Counted from the first letter of the stretch, positions 17,761 to 27,890 are shown. The stretch: 64,000 nt of DNA from Aliishimia sp963721175 (GCA_963721175.1 CAVRIG010000021.1:62001-126000), one strand, 5' to 3'. Program-made: numbers and translations. The notes: a model not told the origin generated them from the sequence alone.

Positions 17761-19527
17761 ATGGGTGCACTGCTGGCGGTAGAGGGATTGCGTATCGGAT
17801 TCGGCGATGCGCCCGATGTCGTGAGCGACGTGTCCTTCTCGCTGCAGCCGGGTGAAACTTTGGCGCTGGTCGGCGAGAGCGGCTCGGGCAAGACCATCAC
17901 CTGCCGGTCGGTTCTGCGCATTCTTCCGGGCACGGCGGAGTTGCGCGGCGGACGCATCCTTTTCGGCGAGGACCAGACCGACCTTCTGACGCTCTCGTCG
18001 CGCAAGATGCGGAGCTTGCGTGGCAACCGGATCGCGATGATCTTCCAGGAGCCGATGCGCTCGCTCTCTCCGCTGCACCGGATCGGCAACCAGGTGGGCG
18101 AGGTGCTGCGGCTGCATCACGACCTGTCGGCCGATGCGGCGCGCAGGCGCGTGCTCGAAACATTCGAGAAGGTGGGCTTTCCCGACCCCGACCGGGCCTT
18201 CCGCTCCTACCCGTTCGAGATGTCGGGCGGCATGCGCCAGCGCGCGATGATCGCCATGGCGATGGTCTCCAAGCCGGACCTGCTGATCGCGGACGAACCG
18301 ACCACCGCGCTCGACGTCACGACACAGGCGCAGGTGCTGGGCCTGATCAAGGATCTGCAGCGCGACACCGGGATGGGCCTGATCCTGGTCACCCACGATC
18401 TGGGCGTCGTGGCCAACATGGCCGAGAAGGTCGTGGTCATGAACAAGGGCCGCGTGATGGAGGCGGGGCCGGCAGCACCCGTGCTGTCCGAACCGGCCCA
18501 TGGCTACACGCAGGAAACTCCTGGCCGCAGCCCCCCTGATCCCCGAAGTCGCCGTCCCCGCGCCGCCGCCGCAGGACAAGGACTTCATCCTGCAGATGAA
18601 CGAAATCTCCAAGACCTATGCGCTCAAGGCGTCCGGGCTGCGCGCGCCGATCCTGGTCAACGCGTGCCAGCAGGTGACGCTGTCGCTGCCGCGCGGCAAG
18701 ACGCTGGCCATCGTCGGCGAAAGCGGGTCGGGCAAGACCACCGCCGCCCGCATCGCCCTGGCTGCAGAGCCGCCCGATCCCGGCGGCGAAGTCTGGTTCC
18801 GGCCGAACTCGAGGGGCAGACCCTGTGCCGGTCCACGACATGACACGGGCACAGCGCACCGAGTTCCAGCAATTGGCGCAGATGGTGTTCCAGGACCCGT
18901 ATTCGTCGCTCTCGCCCCGAATGCGCATTCGCGAGGCACTGACCGAACCGATGGAGATCCACGGCATCGGCACGGCGGCCGAACGGCGCGACAAGGCGGC
19001 GGAGATGCTGCGGCTGGTGGGACTGGATCCGGGCATGCTGAGCCGCTATCCGCATGCGTTCTCCGGCGGGCAGCGCCAGCGGCTGTCGATCGCGCGCGCA
19101 CTGACGCTCGACCCGGTGCTGATGGTCTGCGACGAGCCCACCTCGGCGCTCGACGTGTCCGTCCAGGACCAGGTGCTGACCCTGCTGGAACAGATCCGCG
19201 ACCAGGCTGGCTTGAGCTATCTCTTCATCAGCCACGACCTCGCCGTCGTGGCGCGCATTGGCGGACGAGGTCGCGGTGATGCGGCAGGGCTTCATCGTGG
19301 AACAGGCCCCGCCCGCCACGCTGTTCTACAATCCCAAGCATCCCTACACGCGCGCACTGATCGCAGCGCAGCCGGAGCCGGACATCCGCCGCCCGATCGA
19401 TCTTGCCGTCGTCGCGCGCGGGGCCGGCGATCCGGTCGGCTGGCCGGAACCCTATCGCTTCGACGGGCCTGTGCCGCCTGCATTGATGGAAACGGAACCT
19501 GGCCATAAGGTGCGGTGCCATGCATGA
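17761..19527 (+). CDS. Dual-domain oligopeptide-type ABC transporter ATPase, three frame breaks
   Basis: Two complete ATP-binding domains in one polypeptide, as in YejF. Domain 1 has Walker A GESGSGKT, the Q-loop FQEPMRSLSPL, signature SGGMRQRAMIAMAM and Walker B LLIADEPTTALD. Domain 2 has GESGSGKTTAA, FQDPYSSLSPRM, SGGQRQRLSIARAL, VCDEPTSALD and the oligopeptide-transporter tail PYTRALI. The frame changes near 18516, 18813 and 19257, each time by one base. Removing single bases there gives a continuous 587-residue protein. I start at ATG 17761 (MGALLAVEG), which fits family N-termini; the frame is open 51 bases further up. It heads a four-gene transporter cluster with the binding protein and permeases downstream. 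Confidence 0.85.
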
Positions 19528-21490
19528 CCGATTTACAACGACCGCGCCGAGCCGCAGGCTTCGTGCCTGTCTCGTCGCGCTGACGGCTGCGCTCTGGCTC
19601 GGCATCTCTCCGGCCGCCGCGCAGGAGTACATCGAATCCGAATTCTGGTCGCAGGAGGTCGAAGCCGGCGATCTGCCACCGGTCGCGGAACGCCTGCCCG
19701 AACATCCCCTGGTGGTCGATCTGGCCGGCAAGGGCCGGGAACCGGGCAAGCAGGGCGGCACCTTGCGCACCATGGTCACCCGCAGCAAGGACGTCCGCCA
19801 GATGGTGGTCTATGGCTACGCGCGGCTGGTCGGCTACGATCAGAATTACGAACTCTATCCCGACATCCTGCGCGACTACGACCGTCGAGGAGGGGCGCAA
19901 CTTCACCCTGCATCTGCGCGCGGGTCACAAGTGGTCGGACGGCACACCCTTCACGTCCGAGGATTTCCGCTACTGGTGGGAGGACGTGGCCAACAACGAG
20001 GAACTGTCACCGGCCGGGCCGCCCGAATTCCTGCGCATGGAAGACCACTGGCCCACGGTGACCTATCCCGACCCTCATACAGTGGTCTACGAATGGCCGG
20101 TTCCGCAATCCGTCCTTCCTCAGCAGCTGGCGCAGGCGAGCCCGCCCTTCATCTACCGCCCCGCGCACTACCTCAAGCAGTTCCACGCCGCCTATGGCCG
20201 ATCCGGACAGATTGCTCGAGCTGGTGCGCGAGGAGCGCGTGAACAGCTGGGCCGCGCTGCACAACAAGTTCGACAACATGTACAAGTACGACAATCCGGA
20301 GCTGCCGACCCTGCAGCCGTGGATGAACGCCACGTTCGGCGACAAGTCGTCGCGCCAGCTCTTCGTGCGCAACCCCTACTACCACCGCATCGACAGCCAG
20401 GGGATGCAGCTGCCCTATATCGACGTGATCGAAATGACGGTCGTCGGCGGCGGGCTGATCGCGGCCAAGGCGAACGCGGGCGAGGCCGACCTGCAGGCCC
20501 GCGGGCTCGACTTCCGCGACGTTTCGATCCTCAAGAAGGGCGAGGCCGACGGCGTCCGACTACTCGCACCTATCTCTGGGCCAACGGCACGGCCAGCCAG
20601 ATCGCGATCTATCCCAACCTCAACTTCGACGATCCGGTCTGGCGCGAGGTGATGCGCGACGTGCGCTTCCGCCGCGCACTGTCGCTGGGGATCGACCGGC
20701 GGATGATCAACCGCGCGCTCTATTTCGGCATGGCGAAGGAAGGCGGCATGACCGCGCTGCCGCTCCTCGCCGCTCTACGATCCGGCGGACTCTGCGAAGC
20801 CTGGTCGGATTACGACCTCGACCGGGCCAATGCGCTGCTGGACGAGATGGGCCTGACCGAACGCAACGCCAGCGGGCTCCGCGCTGCTGCCCGACGGCCG
20901 GCCGATGGAATTCGTGGTCGAAACCGCCGGCGAACGGCAGGAGGTCGAGAACGCGCTGGCCATCATCACCGACACCTGGCGCGAGCTCGGCATCCGGCTG
21001 ATCATGCGCCCGCTCGACCGCGACATCCTGCGCAACCGCGTCTATGCGGGCACGACCATGGCGTCGGTCTGGTTCGGCTGGGACAACGGCATGCCGCCGG
21101 CCGTCGACCTCGCCCGGCTACCTCGCACCGACCAGCCAGGAATTCTTTGCCTGGCCGAAATGGGGCCAATACTACCAGACCGCGCGGCGCGCTGGGCGAG
21201 GCGCCCGACATGCCGGAGCGCGGCACGCCTGATGGAGCTGTATCACGCCTGGAACCGCGCCGACACGACGGCGGAGCGGCGGCGCGATCTGGGACGAGAT
21301 GCTGGCGATCCATGCCGACCAGCAATTATGCCATCGGCATCCTGCAGCGAGGCGCCGCAGCCCGTGGTGGTCTCCAACCGTCTGCGCAACGTGCCCGAAG
21401 AGGCGATCTGGGCGTGGGATCCCGGCGCCCATTTCGGCATTCACCGGATGGACGAATTCTGGTTCGCCGACGCCGGGAGCAGTTCGATGA
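19520..21490 (+). CDS. Extracellular solute-binding protein family 5 (peptide/oligopeptide ABC transporter), about a dozen frame breaks
   Basis: The start (MHDRFTTTAPSRRLRACLVA) carries a signal peptide ending near PAAAQEY. The recognisable family-5 path is LPEHPLVVDLAGKGREPGKQ, RNFTLHLRAGHKWSDGTPFT, SEDFRYWWEDV, FVRNPYYHRIDSQGMQLPYI, DVRFRRALSLGIDRRMINRA, SYxLDRANALLDEMGL-like text, and near the end EEAIWAWDPGAHFGIHRMDE. These pieces fall in all three forward frames in the strict order frame, frame+1, frame+2 and round again. Breaks lie near 19882, 20196, 20560 (two), 20780, 20885, 21115, 21185, 21230, 21290, 21330 and 21475. The TGA at 21488-21490 overlaps the permease ATG. Substrate unknown. 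Confidence 0.8.
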
Positions 21491-22521
21491 TCTTCCTGCG
21501 CTACGCCGCGTACCGGTTCGTGACGATGCTGCTGACGCTGCTGGTGGTGTCGGTCCTGATCTTCGTCATCATCAACCTGCCGCCGGGCGACTACCTGTCG
21601 CAACCAGATCGCGGAGCTGCGCGCGACGGGTCAGGACGAAGGCGTCGCCAAGGCGGAATTCCTGCGCCGCGAATACGCGCTCGACCGACCGCTCTGGCAG
21701 CAATACCTGATCTGGGTCGGCTTCATCCCGGGCCCGCAGGGGTTCTTCGGGCTGATCCAGGGCAATTTCGGCTGGTCCTTCGAATTCGGCCGCCCGGTCT
21801 CCGAGATCGTGGGCGAGCGCGCTCTGGCTCACCGTTCTGGTCAACCTCGCCGCGGTGCTCTTCGTCTACATCGTGGCGCTGCCGCTGGGCGTGATCGCGG
21901 CGGCGCAAGTCCGAAACCTGGGTCGACTATTCCGCCGGCTTTCGTCGGCTACCTCGGGCTCGCCACGCCGAACTTCCTGCTGGCGCTGATCCTGTTCTAC
22001 TACGGCCACAAGTATTTCGACCTGCCCATCGGCGGGCTGATGGACCCCGTCTTCGAAGGCGAACCGATGAGCTGGGACAAGGTCAAGTCCATCCTGGTGC
22101 ACCTGATCGTGCCGACCTTCGTGATCGGCACCTCCGGGGCGGCGGCGATGATGCAGCGCCTGCGCGCGAACATGCTCGACGAGCTCGGCAAACCCTATGT
22201 GGAGACCGCCATCGCCAAGGGCATGTCCCCCGCCCGAATGCTGACGAAATACCCGCTGCGCATGGCCTTCAATCCGTTCGTGGCCGATATCGGCAACCTG
22301 CTGCCCGCGATGGTCTCGGGCTCGGTCCTCGTCTCGGTCGTGCTCGGGCTGCAGACCATCGGCCCGGCGCTGCTGTCGGCGCTGAAGACGCAGGACCAGT
22401 TCCTCGCGGGCTTCATCCTGATGTTCGTGGCCCTGCTGACGCTGATCGGCACGATGATCTCGGACCTGCTGCTGATGCTGCTCGATCCCGCGCATCCGCT
22501 ACGGGGCGCGCGGCGGGATGA
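21487..22521 (+). CDS. Peptide-type ABC transporter permease (DppB/YejB family), several frame breaks
   Basis: The ATG at 21487 overlaps the binding-protein stop. The N-terminus (RYAAYRFVTMLLTLLVVSVL, IFVIINLPPGDY) and the core (VGYLGLATPNFLLALILFYY, LRANMLDELGKPYVETAIAK, GMSPARML, NLLPAMVSGSVLVSVVLGLQ) are typical of the BPD-transp-1 permease that pairs with a DppC-type partner. The EAA-type loop is LGKPYVETAIAKG. Single-base insertions near 21601, 21829, 21905, 21948 and 22495 move the frame forward one step each. After removal the text reads RATGQDEGVAKAEFLRREYA and VGERLWLTVLVNLAAVLFVY. The end is placed at the TGA overlapping the next start, with LDPRIRYGARGG as the last residues. Confidence 0.8.
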
Positions 22522-23681
22522 GCATTCTTCCCGACGGCCGCTACATCGACGACGCGCCCTACGACGACACCGACAACCTCTCCGCGCATCGAACGCGCGG
22601 ATCATGGACGCGCCGAGCTGGCGTGCTGATCTGGCGCAAGTTCCGCCGGCACAAGCTGGGGCTGATCTCGGGCCTGTTCCTGCTGCTCTGCTACCTGATC
22701 CTGCCCATCGCCGGCTTCATCGCGCCCTATAGGCGCCAACGAGCGCAACGCCGACCACCTCTATGCCCCGCCGCAGTCGATCAATCTCTGGCACGAGGGG
22801 CGGTTCATCGGTCCCTATGTCTACCCGATCTCCGGCGACGCGGATCTCGAGAAATTCCGATGGGTCTACGAAGACGGACACCCGCAGCCCATGCCCGGCT
22901 GGAGTGGTTCTGCGAGGGGGCGGACTACCGGCTCTTCGGGCTGATCCGCGTCGGACACGCATCTCTTCTGCGCGCCGGACGGGGTGACGGTGTTCCTCTG
23001 GGGCTCCGACCGGCTGGGCCGCGATGTCTTCAGCCGCATCCTCTACGGCGCGCAGCTGTCGCTGACCGTGGGGCTGATCGGCATCACGGTCAGCTTCCTG
23101 CTTGGTATCACCTTCGGCTCCATCGCCGGGTACTTCGGCGGCAAGATCGACTGGCTGATCCAGCGCACGATCGAGATTCTGCGGTCGCTGCCGGAACTCC
23201 CACTCTGGCTCGCACTCTCCGCCGCCGTACCCTCGAACTGGGGGCCGGTGGCGGTCTTCTTCATCATCTCGATCATCCTCGGGATTCTGGACTGGCCCGG
23301 CCTTGCCCGTGCCGTCCGCTCGAAATTCCTGTCGTTGCGCGAGGAGGAATACGTGCGCGCCGCCGAAATGATGGGCGCCAAGCCGGGCCGCATCATCCGC
23401 CGCCACCTGCTGCCGAACTTCATCCTCGCACCTGATCGCCTCGCGCGACCCTCTCGATCCCGGCGATGATCCTGGGCGAGACCGCACTTCGCTTCCTCGG
23501 CCTCGGCCTGCGCGCCCCCGCGGTCAGCTGGGGCGTGATGCTCAACGACGCCCAGAACCTCGCCACCATCGAGATCTACTGGTGGACCGCCATCCCCATG
23601 CTGCCCATCATCGTCGTGGTGCTGGCCTTCAACTTTCTCGGCGACGGGCTGCGGGACAGCCTGGATCCGTACAAGAGTTGA
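22518..23681 (+). CDS. Peptide-type ABC transporter permease (DppC/YejE family), several frame breaks
   Basis: The second permease begins MSILPDGRYIDDAPYDDTD. It continues IWRKFRRHKLGLISGLFLLL, the periplasmic insertion GPYVYPISGDADLEKFRWVY, then FLWGSDRLGRDVFSRILYGA (the GTDxxGRDVxSR signature of DppC-type permeases), RTIEILRSLPELPLWLALSA and EEEYVRAAEMMGAKPGRII with the EAA loop, and ends FLGDGLRDSLDPYKS. Frame steps occur at least near 22585, 22735, 22900, 22960 and 23430. An extended extracytoplasmic loop between helices 1 and 2 is a feature of YejE-type permeases. It is the last gene of this transporter cluster, and the stop at 23679-23681 is followed by gene-free DNA. Confidence 0.82.
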
Positions 23682-24346
23682 GGCGGGTCTAGTGTCAGGA
23701 CGATCGACAGGTTAGCCTCGAAGTAGTCTCACCCGATGATGAAGTCGGCACGAAGTCGGTAGCAACGTCACGTGACAGGCTTCGTCTGCGGAAAATGCGT
23801 TTGAACATGATGGCGAGAGACGAGCACTGAACGTCCAGATTCGACCAGCGACGGTACCATTTTCATCTCAGAACAGTTCTTCGTGCGCTGCGAACAGGGT
23901 CAATGGCGGCGTCTGCGAAGGGCTGGTTTCGACCAATCGGAAGCATGAACGGCAGACACAGACTCATTGCTCAATGCTTCAGCAAGCAAGACACGCTGAC
24001 GAGTCATTCGCTCAGTCCGACTGTAGGGAGAACGCGTCACCACGATATCTGAAACAAGTCGACATCGTATTCGGATTAACAAAGTCCGGGAAAGTCCGCA
24101 CTTCGAAATTCAGGTGAGGCGAGAAACGTCGAAAGGTACGTATGTCGCCATCCGTTGAAGTCCATCTTGCGTCGCCAACGGGGCGTGACCTAAAGCCGCC
24201 CAAGTCCCATTGTGGGTGAGCCATTTGAAACCGCTTATCCAATGAAGGCGGCCGACCGTTGTATGCCAGTACCTTCGAAGAGTGCTCGAAGAGGCACAAG
24301 GCGTTGATGAAATAACCAACTGTAGTAGGACTCTGGGCCCCCCGGG
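23682..24346. other. Gene-free, lower-GC stretch
   Basis: About 665 bases between the transporter cluster and the first copy of a direct repeat. Base composition drops to around half G+C, clearly below the flanking genes. Open frames here have no recognisable domain, no good ribosome site and poor codon bias. No IS terminal inverted repeats or transposase motifs were seen. It may be the edge of an accessory insertion or a decayed gene. Confidence 0.5.
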
Positions 24347-24402
24347 CCGGAACAAGGCACGCAGTGCCGCCGGCCCGGCGGCGGCCCGTCCGGGCGGGCT
24401 GC
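24347..24402 (+). repeat. Direct repeat flanking the oxygenase gene, left copy
   Basis: CGGAACAAGGCACGCAGTGC followed by CGCCGGCC and then a GGCGGGCT motif; the same succession occurs at 25591-25632 with C to T in the fourteenth position. Weaker similarity continues upstream on both sides (ACCAAC and a GCAGTAG/GCAGCAA region). The two copies are in the same orientation, about 1.24 kb apart, and bracket the Fe(II)/2-oxoglutarate oxygenase gene. Confidence 0.65.
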
Positions 24403-24555
24403 CGCCTTGGCGACGCCGGCGCGGAGGATTCAAGCATCCCATGCAGATGGCTGCCATAAACCGCGGAGCCCGGCCACCGCGGCGGCATCCCCCGGGCCGC
24501 CACCGTGCCTCCACCGGTCCTCTAACCGATCTATGCGGCGCGAAGACGCCCGAAG

Positions 24556-25408
24556 TCAGTCGATCAGAGCATCGGAACGCTGGCCGGCCCGCTCGTGATG
24601 AATGGGAAGGGTCCGGCCATAGAGCTGCCGAGTGCGTTCGACGCTGCCCACCATGCCCGGTGCATCGACGTAGGAAAAGATGGCGACATAGCGCGGCGTG
24701 AGACCTTCCAGCGGCGCGACGCGGTGGAGCGAGTACCGCCCCTTGAACAGCTGCAGGTCACCAGGTTCGAGGTCCAGAGAAACTACCCTGTCCGAGCGCT
24801 CGTCGAGGACCTTCGACACCTCGTCGAAATGCTCGTCGTGGCTGTCGCGGATCATCGGCGCATACTGAAACGTCCCGCCACGCTCCGCGTTCTGCAGCGC
24901 CAGTGTTACAGTGAAATTGTTGGTATCAAAGTGCCACGGAAAACCACTCCCTTCCACAGCAGCATTCACGATAACATCCGCCAACGGGTCAGCGTAGCGA
25001 AAGAACCGGTCTTCCGGCTCGTGAAAGCATTCGCGAATGAATGTGTCGAAACCATCACTATCGAAAATCGTGCGCAACGCTCCGTCTGAACGGAAATTGT
25101 CTGCCGGAACGAATGAGTTCGACCTATCAAAAAACCTCCGCCTCGGATCAGAACTCGGGCAAGCTGACGTCTTCCGAATTGAAATAGGCGTTGGTGCGCG
25201 AATAGCTGCGATGACCCAGGTCTGCTGCGCCTTCGGCTTCTGCCACTGCGGCGGCAATACCCTCCGGTTTCAGAAAGCCCTTGAGAACCGCACATCCTTG
25301 CACTTCCAACGCACCATGCACCCGATCCAAGATGGCATCACGCAAGGGTCCGGGTGTTGAAATTGGGTAGCGTTCGAAATCGATAAGATCTTTCGCCTTA
25401 AGTCGCAT
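24556..25408 (-). CDS. BesD/HalD-like Fe(II)/2-oxoglutarate-dependent oxygenase, one frame break
   Basis: After removing one T near 25151 the gene gives 283 residues from ATG 25408 (MRLKAKDLIDFERYPIS). The second half contains FPWHFDTNNFTVTLALQN, RGGTFQYAPMIRDSHDEHFD, VSLDLEPGDLQLFKGRYSLH and RVAPLEGLTPRYVAIFSYVD. This arrangement resembles the BesD/HalD family of small amino-acid halogenases and hydroxylases. The metal triad is H159, D161 and H228, and R239 would bind 2-oxoglutarate. Halogenases of this family replace the Asp by Gly, so the HxD here predicts hydroxylation, not chlorination. The gene is of lower GC than its surroundings and lies between direct repeats, which suggests acquisition. 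The substrate is unknown; free amino acids are the family precedent. Confidence 0.78.
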
Positions 25409-25590
25409 GGGCTTGCCTAGAAATGAGTTGCACCGTCCGAAGTGTGGAACTGCAACCAGCGGCGCTCTAACGGCAACACGACGATCCTTGGTCGTTTTTC
25501 GCACATGACCGGCAAGCGGTCATTCGCGGAATGTACCAACAACCGCAGCAAAGCCCCGCAGATCTGGCTTCTGAAACTTCGAACCTCGGG
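25409..25590. other. Gene-free leader of the oxygenase gene
   Basis: About 180 bases upstream of the oxygenase start hold no supportable gene. The frame continues upstream of the chosen ATG for 32 codons without a ribosome site, so I did not extend the gene. Together with the adjacent repeat and the stretch to 25748 this makes about 340 bases without coding sequence. Promoter boxes for the minus-strand oxygenase gene would lie here but none is convincing. Confidence 0.4.
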
Positions 25591-25632
25591 TCGGAACAAG
25601 GCACGTAGTGCCGCCGGCCGTCCAGGCGGGCT
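25591..25632 (+). repeat. Direct repeat flanking the oxygenase gene, right copy
   Basis: CGGAACAAGGCACGTAGTGC followed by CGCCGGCC and GGCGGGCT, the counterpart of the copy at 24347. It sits upstream of the oxygenase and downstream of the monooxygenase-fold gene (both minus strand). Between it and 25749 no gene is visible. Flanking similarity to the left copy also includes the text before it (TACCAACAACCGCAGCAAAG here, AACCAACTGTAGTAGGAC there). Confidence 0.65.
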
Positions 25633-25748
25633 TCCTTCGGGACGCAATCCAGAGCCGGTTCCCGCCAAGCCGCACATTCTCCCGACGCCGCGGCGAGCCG
25701 GCCACCCAAACCGGACAAGCAAAATTCGCCCCAGCTTCGACCCGGCGC

Positions 25749-26045
25749 TCAGAATTTCACGTGCATCCGTTCCTCGAACACAGGTGGCTCGCGCAACATG
25801 TCGACGATCTTCGCGACGACGCCGGTCTCGCTGCGCCAGCCGATATACGCCTCTTGGTTCGCCTTCTCAGCCCAGACCTCATGCACGACCACAGACTTGT
25901 CGTCCGGATCGGCGTAGCAGGAGATCAACTCGGCGCCGTCGTATGTCACCGTATCGGGCAGGATCGACGCCATGTAGGCGACGAGGTCGTCAAAGGTCTC
26001 ATCTCTGGCCTTGAATATGGCATTCACCACTACGGACATCGGCAT
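25749..26045 (-). CDS. ABM-domain (antibiotic biosynthesis monooxygenase fold) protein
   Basis: A 98-residue dimeric alpha+beta barrel protein. The visible pattern is VVVNAIFKARDETFDDLVAY, MASILPDTVTYDGAELISCY, VVVHEVWAEKANQEAYIGWR and MLREPPVFEERMHVKF. This is the standard order of ABM/YgiN-like quinol monooxygenases and related small proteins (E-x-W in the third strand, a C-terminal strand pairing). Members act on quinols or simply bind hydrophobic ligands, so the reaction is open. The ATG lies upstream of a 340-base gene-free region and 48 bases from the hemF stop, so it could be transcribed with hemF. Confidence 0.82.
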   Translation of the reverse strand: MPMSVVVNAIFKARDETFDDLVAYMASILPDTVTYDGAELISCYADPDDKSVVVHEVWAEKANQEAYIGWRSETGVVAKIVDMLREPPVFEERMHVKF

Positions 26046-26093
26046 TTCTCCCTTGCTTCGTTATTCGGATAGGGTTCGGTGTTGCAGCCGGCA

Positions 26094-26979
26094 TCACACC
26101 CATTTCGCGAGCGGCGGCAAGCTCATCAGCACCGCGTTGGCATCGTGCCCAGTTTCCAGCCCGAATTTCGTGCCCCGGTCGTAGACGAGATTGTACTCGG
26201 CATAGAGACCCGCGGTGGACCAATTGCGCGTCCTTGTCGGCCTCGGACCAATCCTGGACCCGCCGCTTTTCGACCAGCGGCAGGTAGGCCGGCAGGAACG
26301 CCCGCCCGATATCCTGGGTCAGTGCGAAATCCGCCTCCCAGTCGCCGGTGCAGTGGTCGTCCATGAAGATCCCGCCCACGCCCCGCGCCCGACCCCGATG
26401 GGGGATGAAGAAATACTCGTCCGCCCAGGCCTTGAGCCGCGGATAGATCTCCGCCCCGTGCGGGTCCAGATGCGCCTGCTGCTGGCCGTGGAAATGCGCC
26501 GTGTCCTCCGCATATTCGATGCAGGGGTTGAGGTCCGACCCGCCGCCGAACCACCACGCGTGCGGGGTCCAGAACATCCGCGTGTTCATGTGCACCGCCG
26601 GCACGTGCGGGTTCTGCATGTGAGCGACGAGGCTGATTCCGCTTGCCCAGAACCGCGGATCCTCCGACATGCCCGGGATGCCCTTGCGCGTGGCCATGGC
26701 CAGTTGCGCGCGCTCCCCCAGCGTTCCGTAGACGGTGGAGACGTTGACGCCTACCTTCTCGAACACCCGGCCGCCGCGCATCACGCTCATGAGCCCTCCG
26801 CCGGCATCGCTGCCGTCATCGGACTTGCGCGTCGTCTCCGTCACCTCGAACCGGCCGGCGGGTGCCGACGTATCGGCATGGCTGTCCTCCAACCCCTCGA
26901 AGGCGGACACGATGTCGTCGCGCAGTTGCCGGAACCAGGACGCCGCGCGCGCCTTCTGCGTGTGGAACTGTTCGGTCAT
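26094..26979 (-). CDS. hemF: Oxygen-dependent coproporphyrinogen III oxidase, one frame break
   Basis: HemF converts coproporphyrinogen III to protoporphyrinogen IX in aerobic haem synthesis. Conserved blocks are GGGLMSVMRGGRVFEKVGVN, SLVAHMQNPHVPAVHMNTR, WWFGGGSDLNPC, YFFIPHRGRARGVGGIFMDD and the C-terminal GLYAEYNLVYDRGTKFGLET, HDANAVLMSLPP and LAKWV. The last section is in a different frame from about 26200 onward (reading 5' to 3' on the minus strand). Deleting one T in the text GGGTCTCTATGCC restores it and gives 294 residues, the normal size. The start chosen is the ATG giving MTEQFHTQKARAASWFRQL. The gene is essential for aerobic haem, so the break is very likely not real. Confidence 0.93.
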
Positions 26980-27042
26980 CTTCAGGGCCTCCTCCCGCGT
27001 CCGGACCCAACTTACCGCTTTTGTCCGCGCCCTCAACCCGGG

Positions 27043-27849
27043 TCAGTGTGCGGGAACGTCGACGGGGTCGAGCAGCGACCGGCCGCCATCTACGGTGATG
27101 ATGTCGCCGGTGATGAAGGTCGCCGCGTCGCTCGCCAGGAACTGAACGACCTCGGTCAGCTCCGTAGGGCTGCAGACCCGGCCCAGCGGCGTATGCGCCT
27201 CGATCTCGTTGCGCCAGTCGCTGTTGTCCTTCAATGCCTCGCGCATGGAGGCCGACATCACCGACCCCAGCGCGACCGCGTTGACGCGGATCCGGTGCGG
27301 CGCCAGCGCCAGCGCCAGCGACTTCGTCATCTGGTTTACCGCCGCGGCGGAGATCGAATATCCCATGATATCCGCCTGCGACTTGTAGGCGGCGATGGAG
27401 CTGAGGTTGACGATTGCGCCGGCCGATCCCTCGCTGCGATCTTCGGCCTGTTTGATCATCCGCTTGGCCACCGCCTGGCTGAGCTTGAGCGCGGTGCCCA
27501 TGTTCTGCTCGAGCAGGCGTTGCAGGCTGTCATCCTCTGGGTCCAGCGGATCGGTCGGAAGGAACTGGCGCGATGCGTTCACCAGGATGTCGATCTCGTC
27601 GTAGGCGTCGATCGTGGCCGAAATCAGGTTGGCAACCGTCAGCTTTTCGCGCAAGTCGCCCGCGAAATATCGCACCGTGCCCCGTTCATCCGCGCTCCCC
27701 GCCTTGAAATTTGCCTCGAGTGCCGCTTCGTCGAGGTCGGCGCACATGACGTTCGCCCCCTTCTCGACGAACTGCCGGGCAATGGCGAGGCCGATCCCGT
27801 TGGCGGCCCCGGTCACGATCGCGGTCTTGCCCGCAATGGAAAACGACAT
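27043..27849 (-). CDS. Short-chain dehydrogenase/reductase (classical SDR)
   Basis: A 268-residue Rossmann-fold oxidoreductase. The cofactor site is TGAANGIGLAIARQF, with DLDEAALEA after the second strand suggesting NAD(H) preference from the acidic D at its end. The NASR motif (ILVNASR) replaces the usual NNAG. The catalytic Ser-Tyr-Lys lies in VNLSSIAAYKSQADIMGYSI region (S then Y then the usual Lys position is AAAVN in this protein), so the canonical YxxxK is degraded to YSISA. That loss of Lys is unusual for an active SDR. The C-terminal TFITGDIITVDGGRSL is standard. It may be a non-canonical enzyme or a regulator; the substrate is not predictable. Confidence 0.85.
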   Translation of the reverse strand: MSFSIAGKTAIVTGAANGIGLAIARQFVEKGANVMCADLDEAALEANFKAGSADERGTVRYFAGDLREKLTVANLISATIDAYDEIDILVNASRQFLPTDPLDPEDDSLQRLLEQNMGTALKLSQAVAKRMIKQAEDRSEGSAGAIVNLSSIAAYKSQADIMGYSISAAAVNQMTKSLALALAPHRIRVNAVALGSVMSASMREALKDNSDWRNEIEAHTPLGRVCSPTELTEVVQFLASDAATFITGDIITVDGGRSLLDPVDVPAH

Positions 27850-27890
27850 CTTTGTCCTCTTTGGATGGCCGACGTCCCCGTCGGACAGGT

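Noticed and set aside
24012..24503. A 163-residue minus-strand open frame in the low-GC stretch.
   Set aside because: It reads through the repeat at 24347, has no domain or ribosome site, and its first third is the repeat itself. I treat it as non-coding.
24556..25632. Calling the oxygenase and repeats a composite transposon or cassette.
   Set aside because: No transposase, inverted terminal repeats or target-site duplications were found; only direct repeats are visible.
25417..25722. Short open frames over the right-hand repeat.
   Set aside because: They overlap in all frames, share text with the equivalent frame over the left-hand repeat, and no family is recognisable; they reflect the repeat, not genes.
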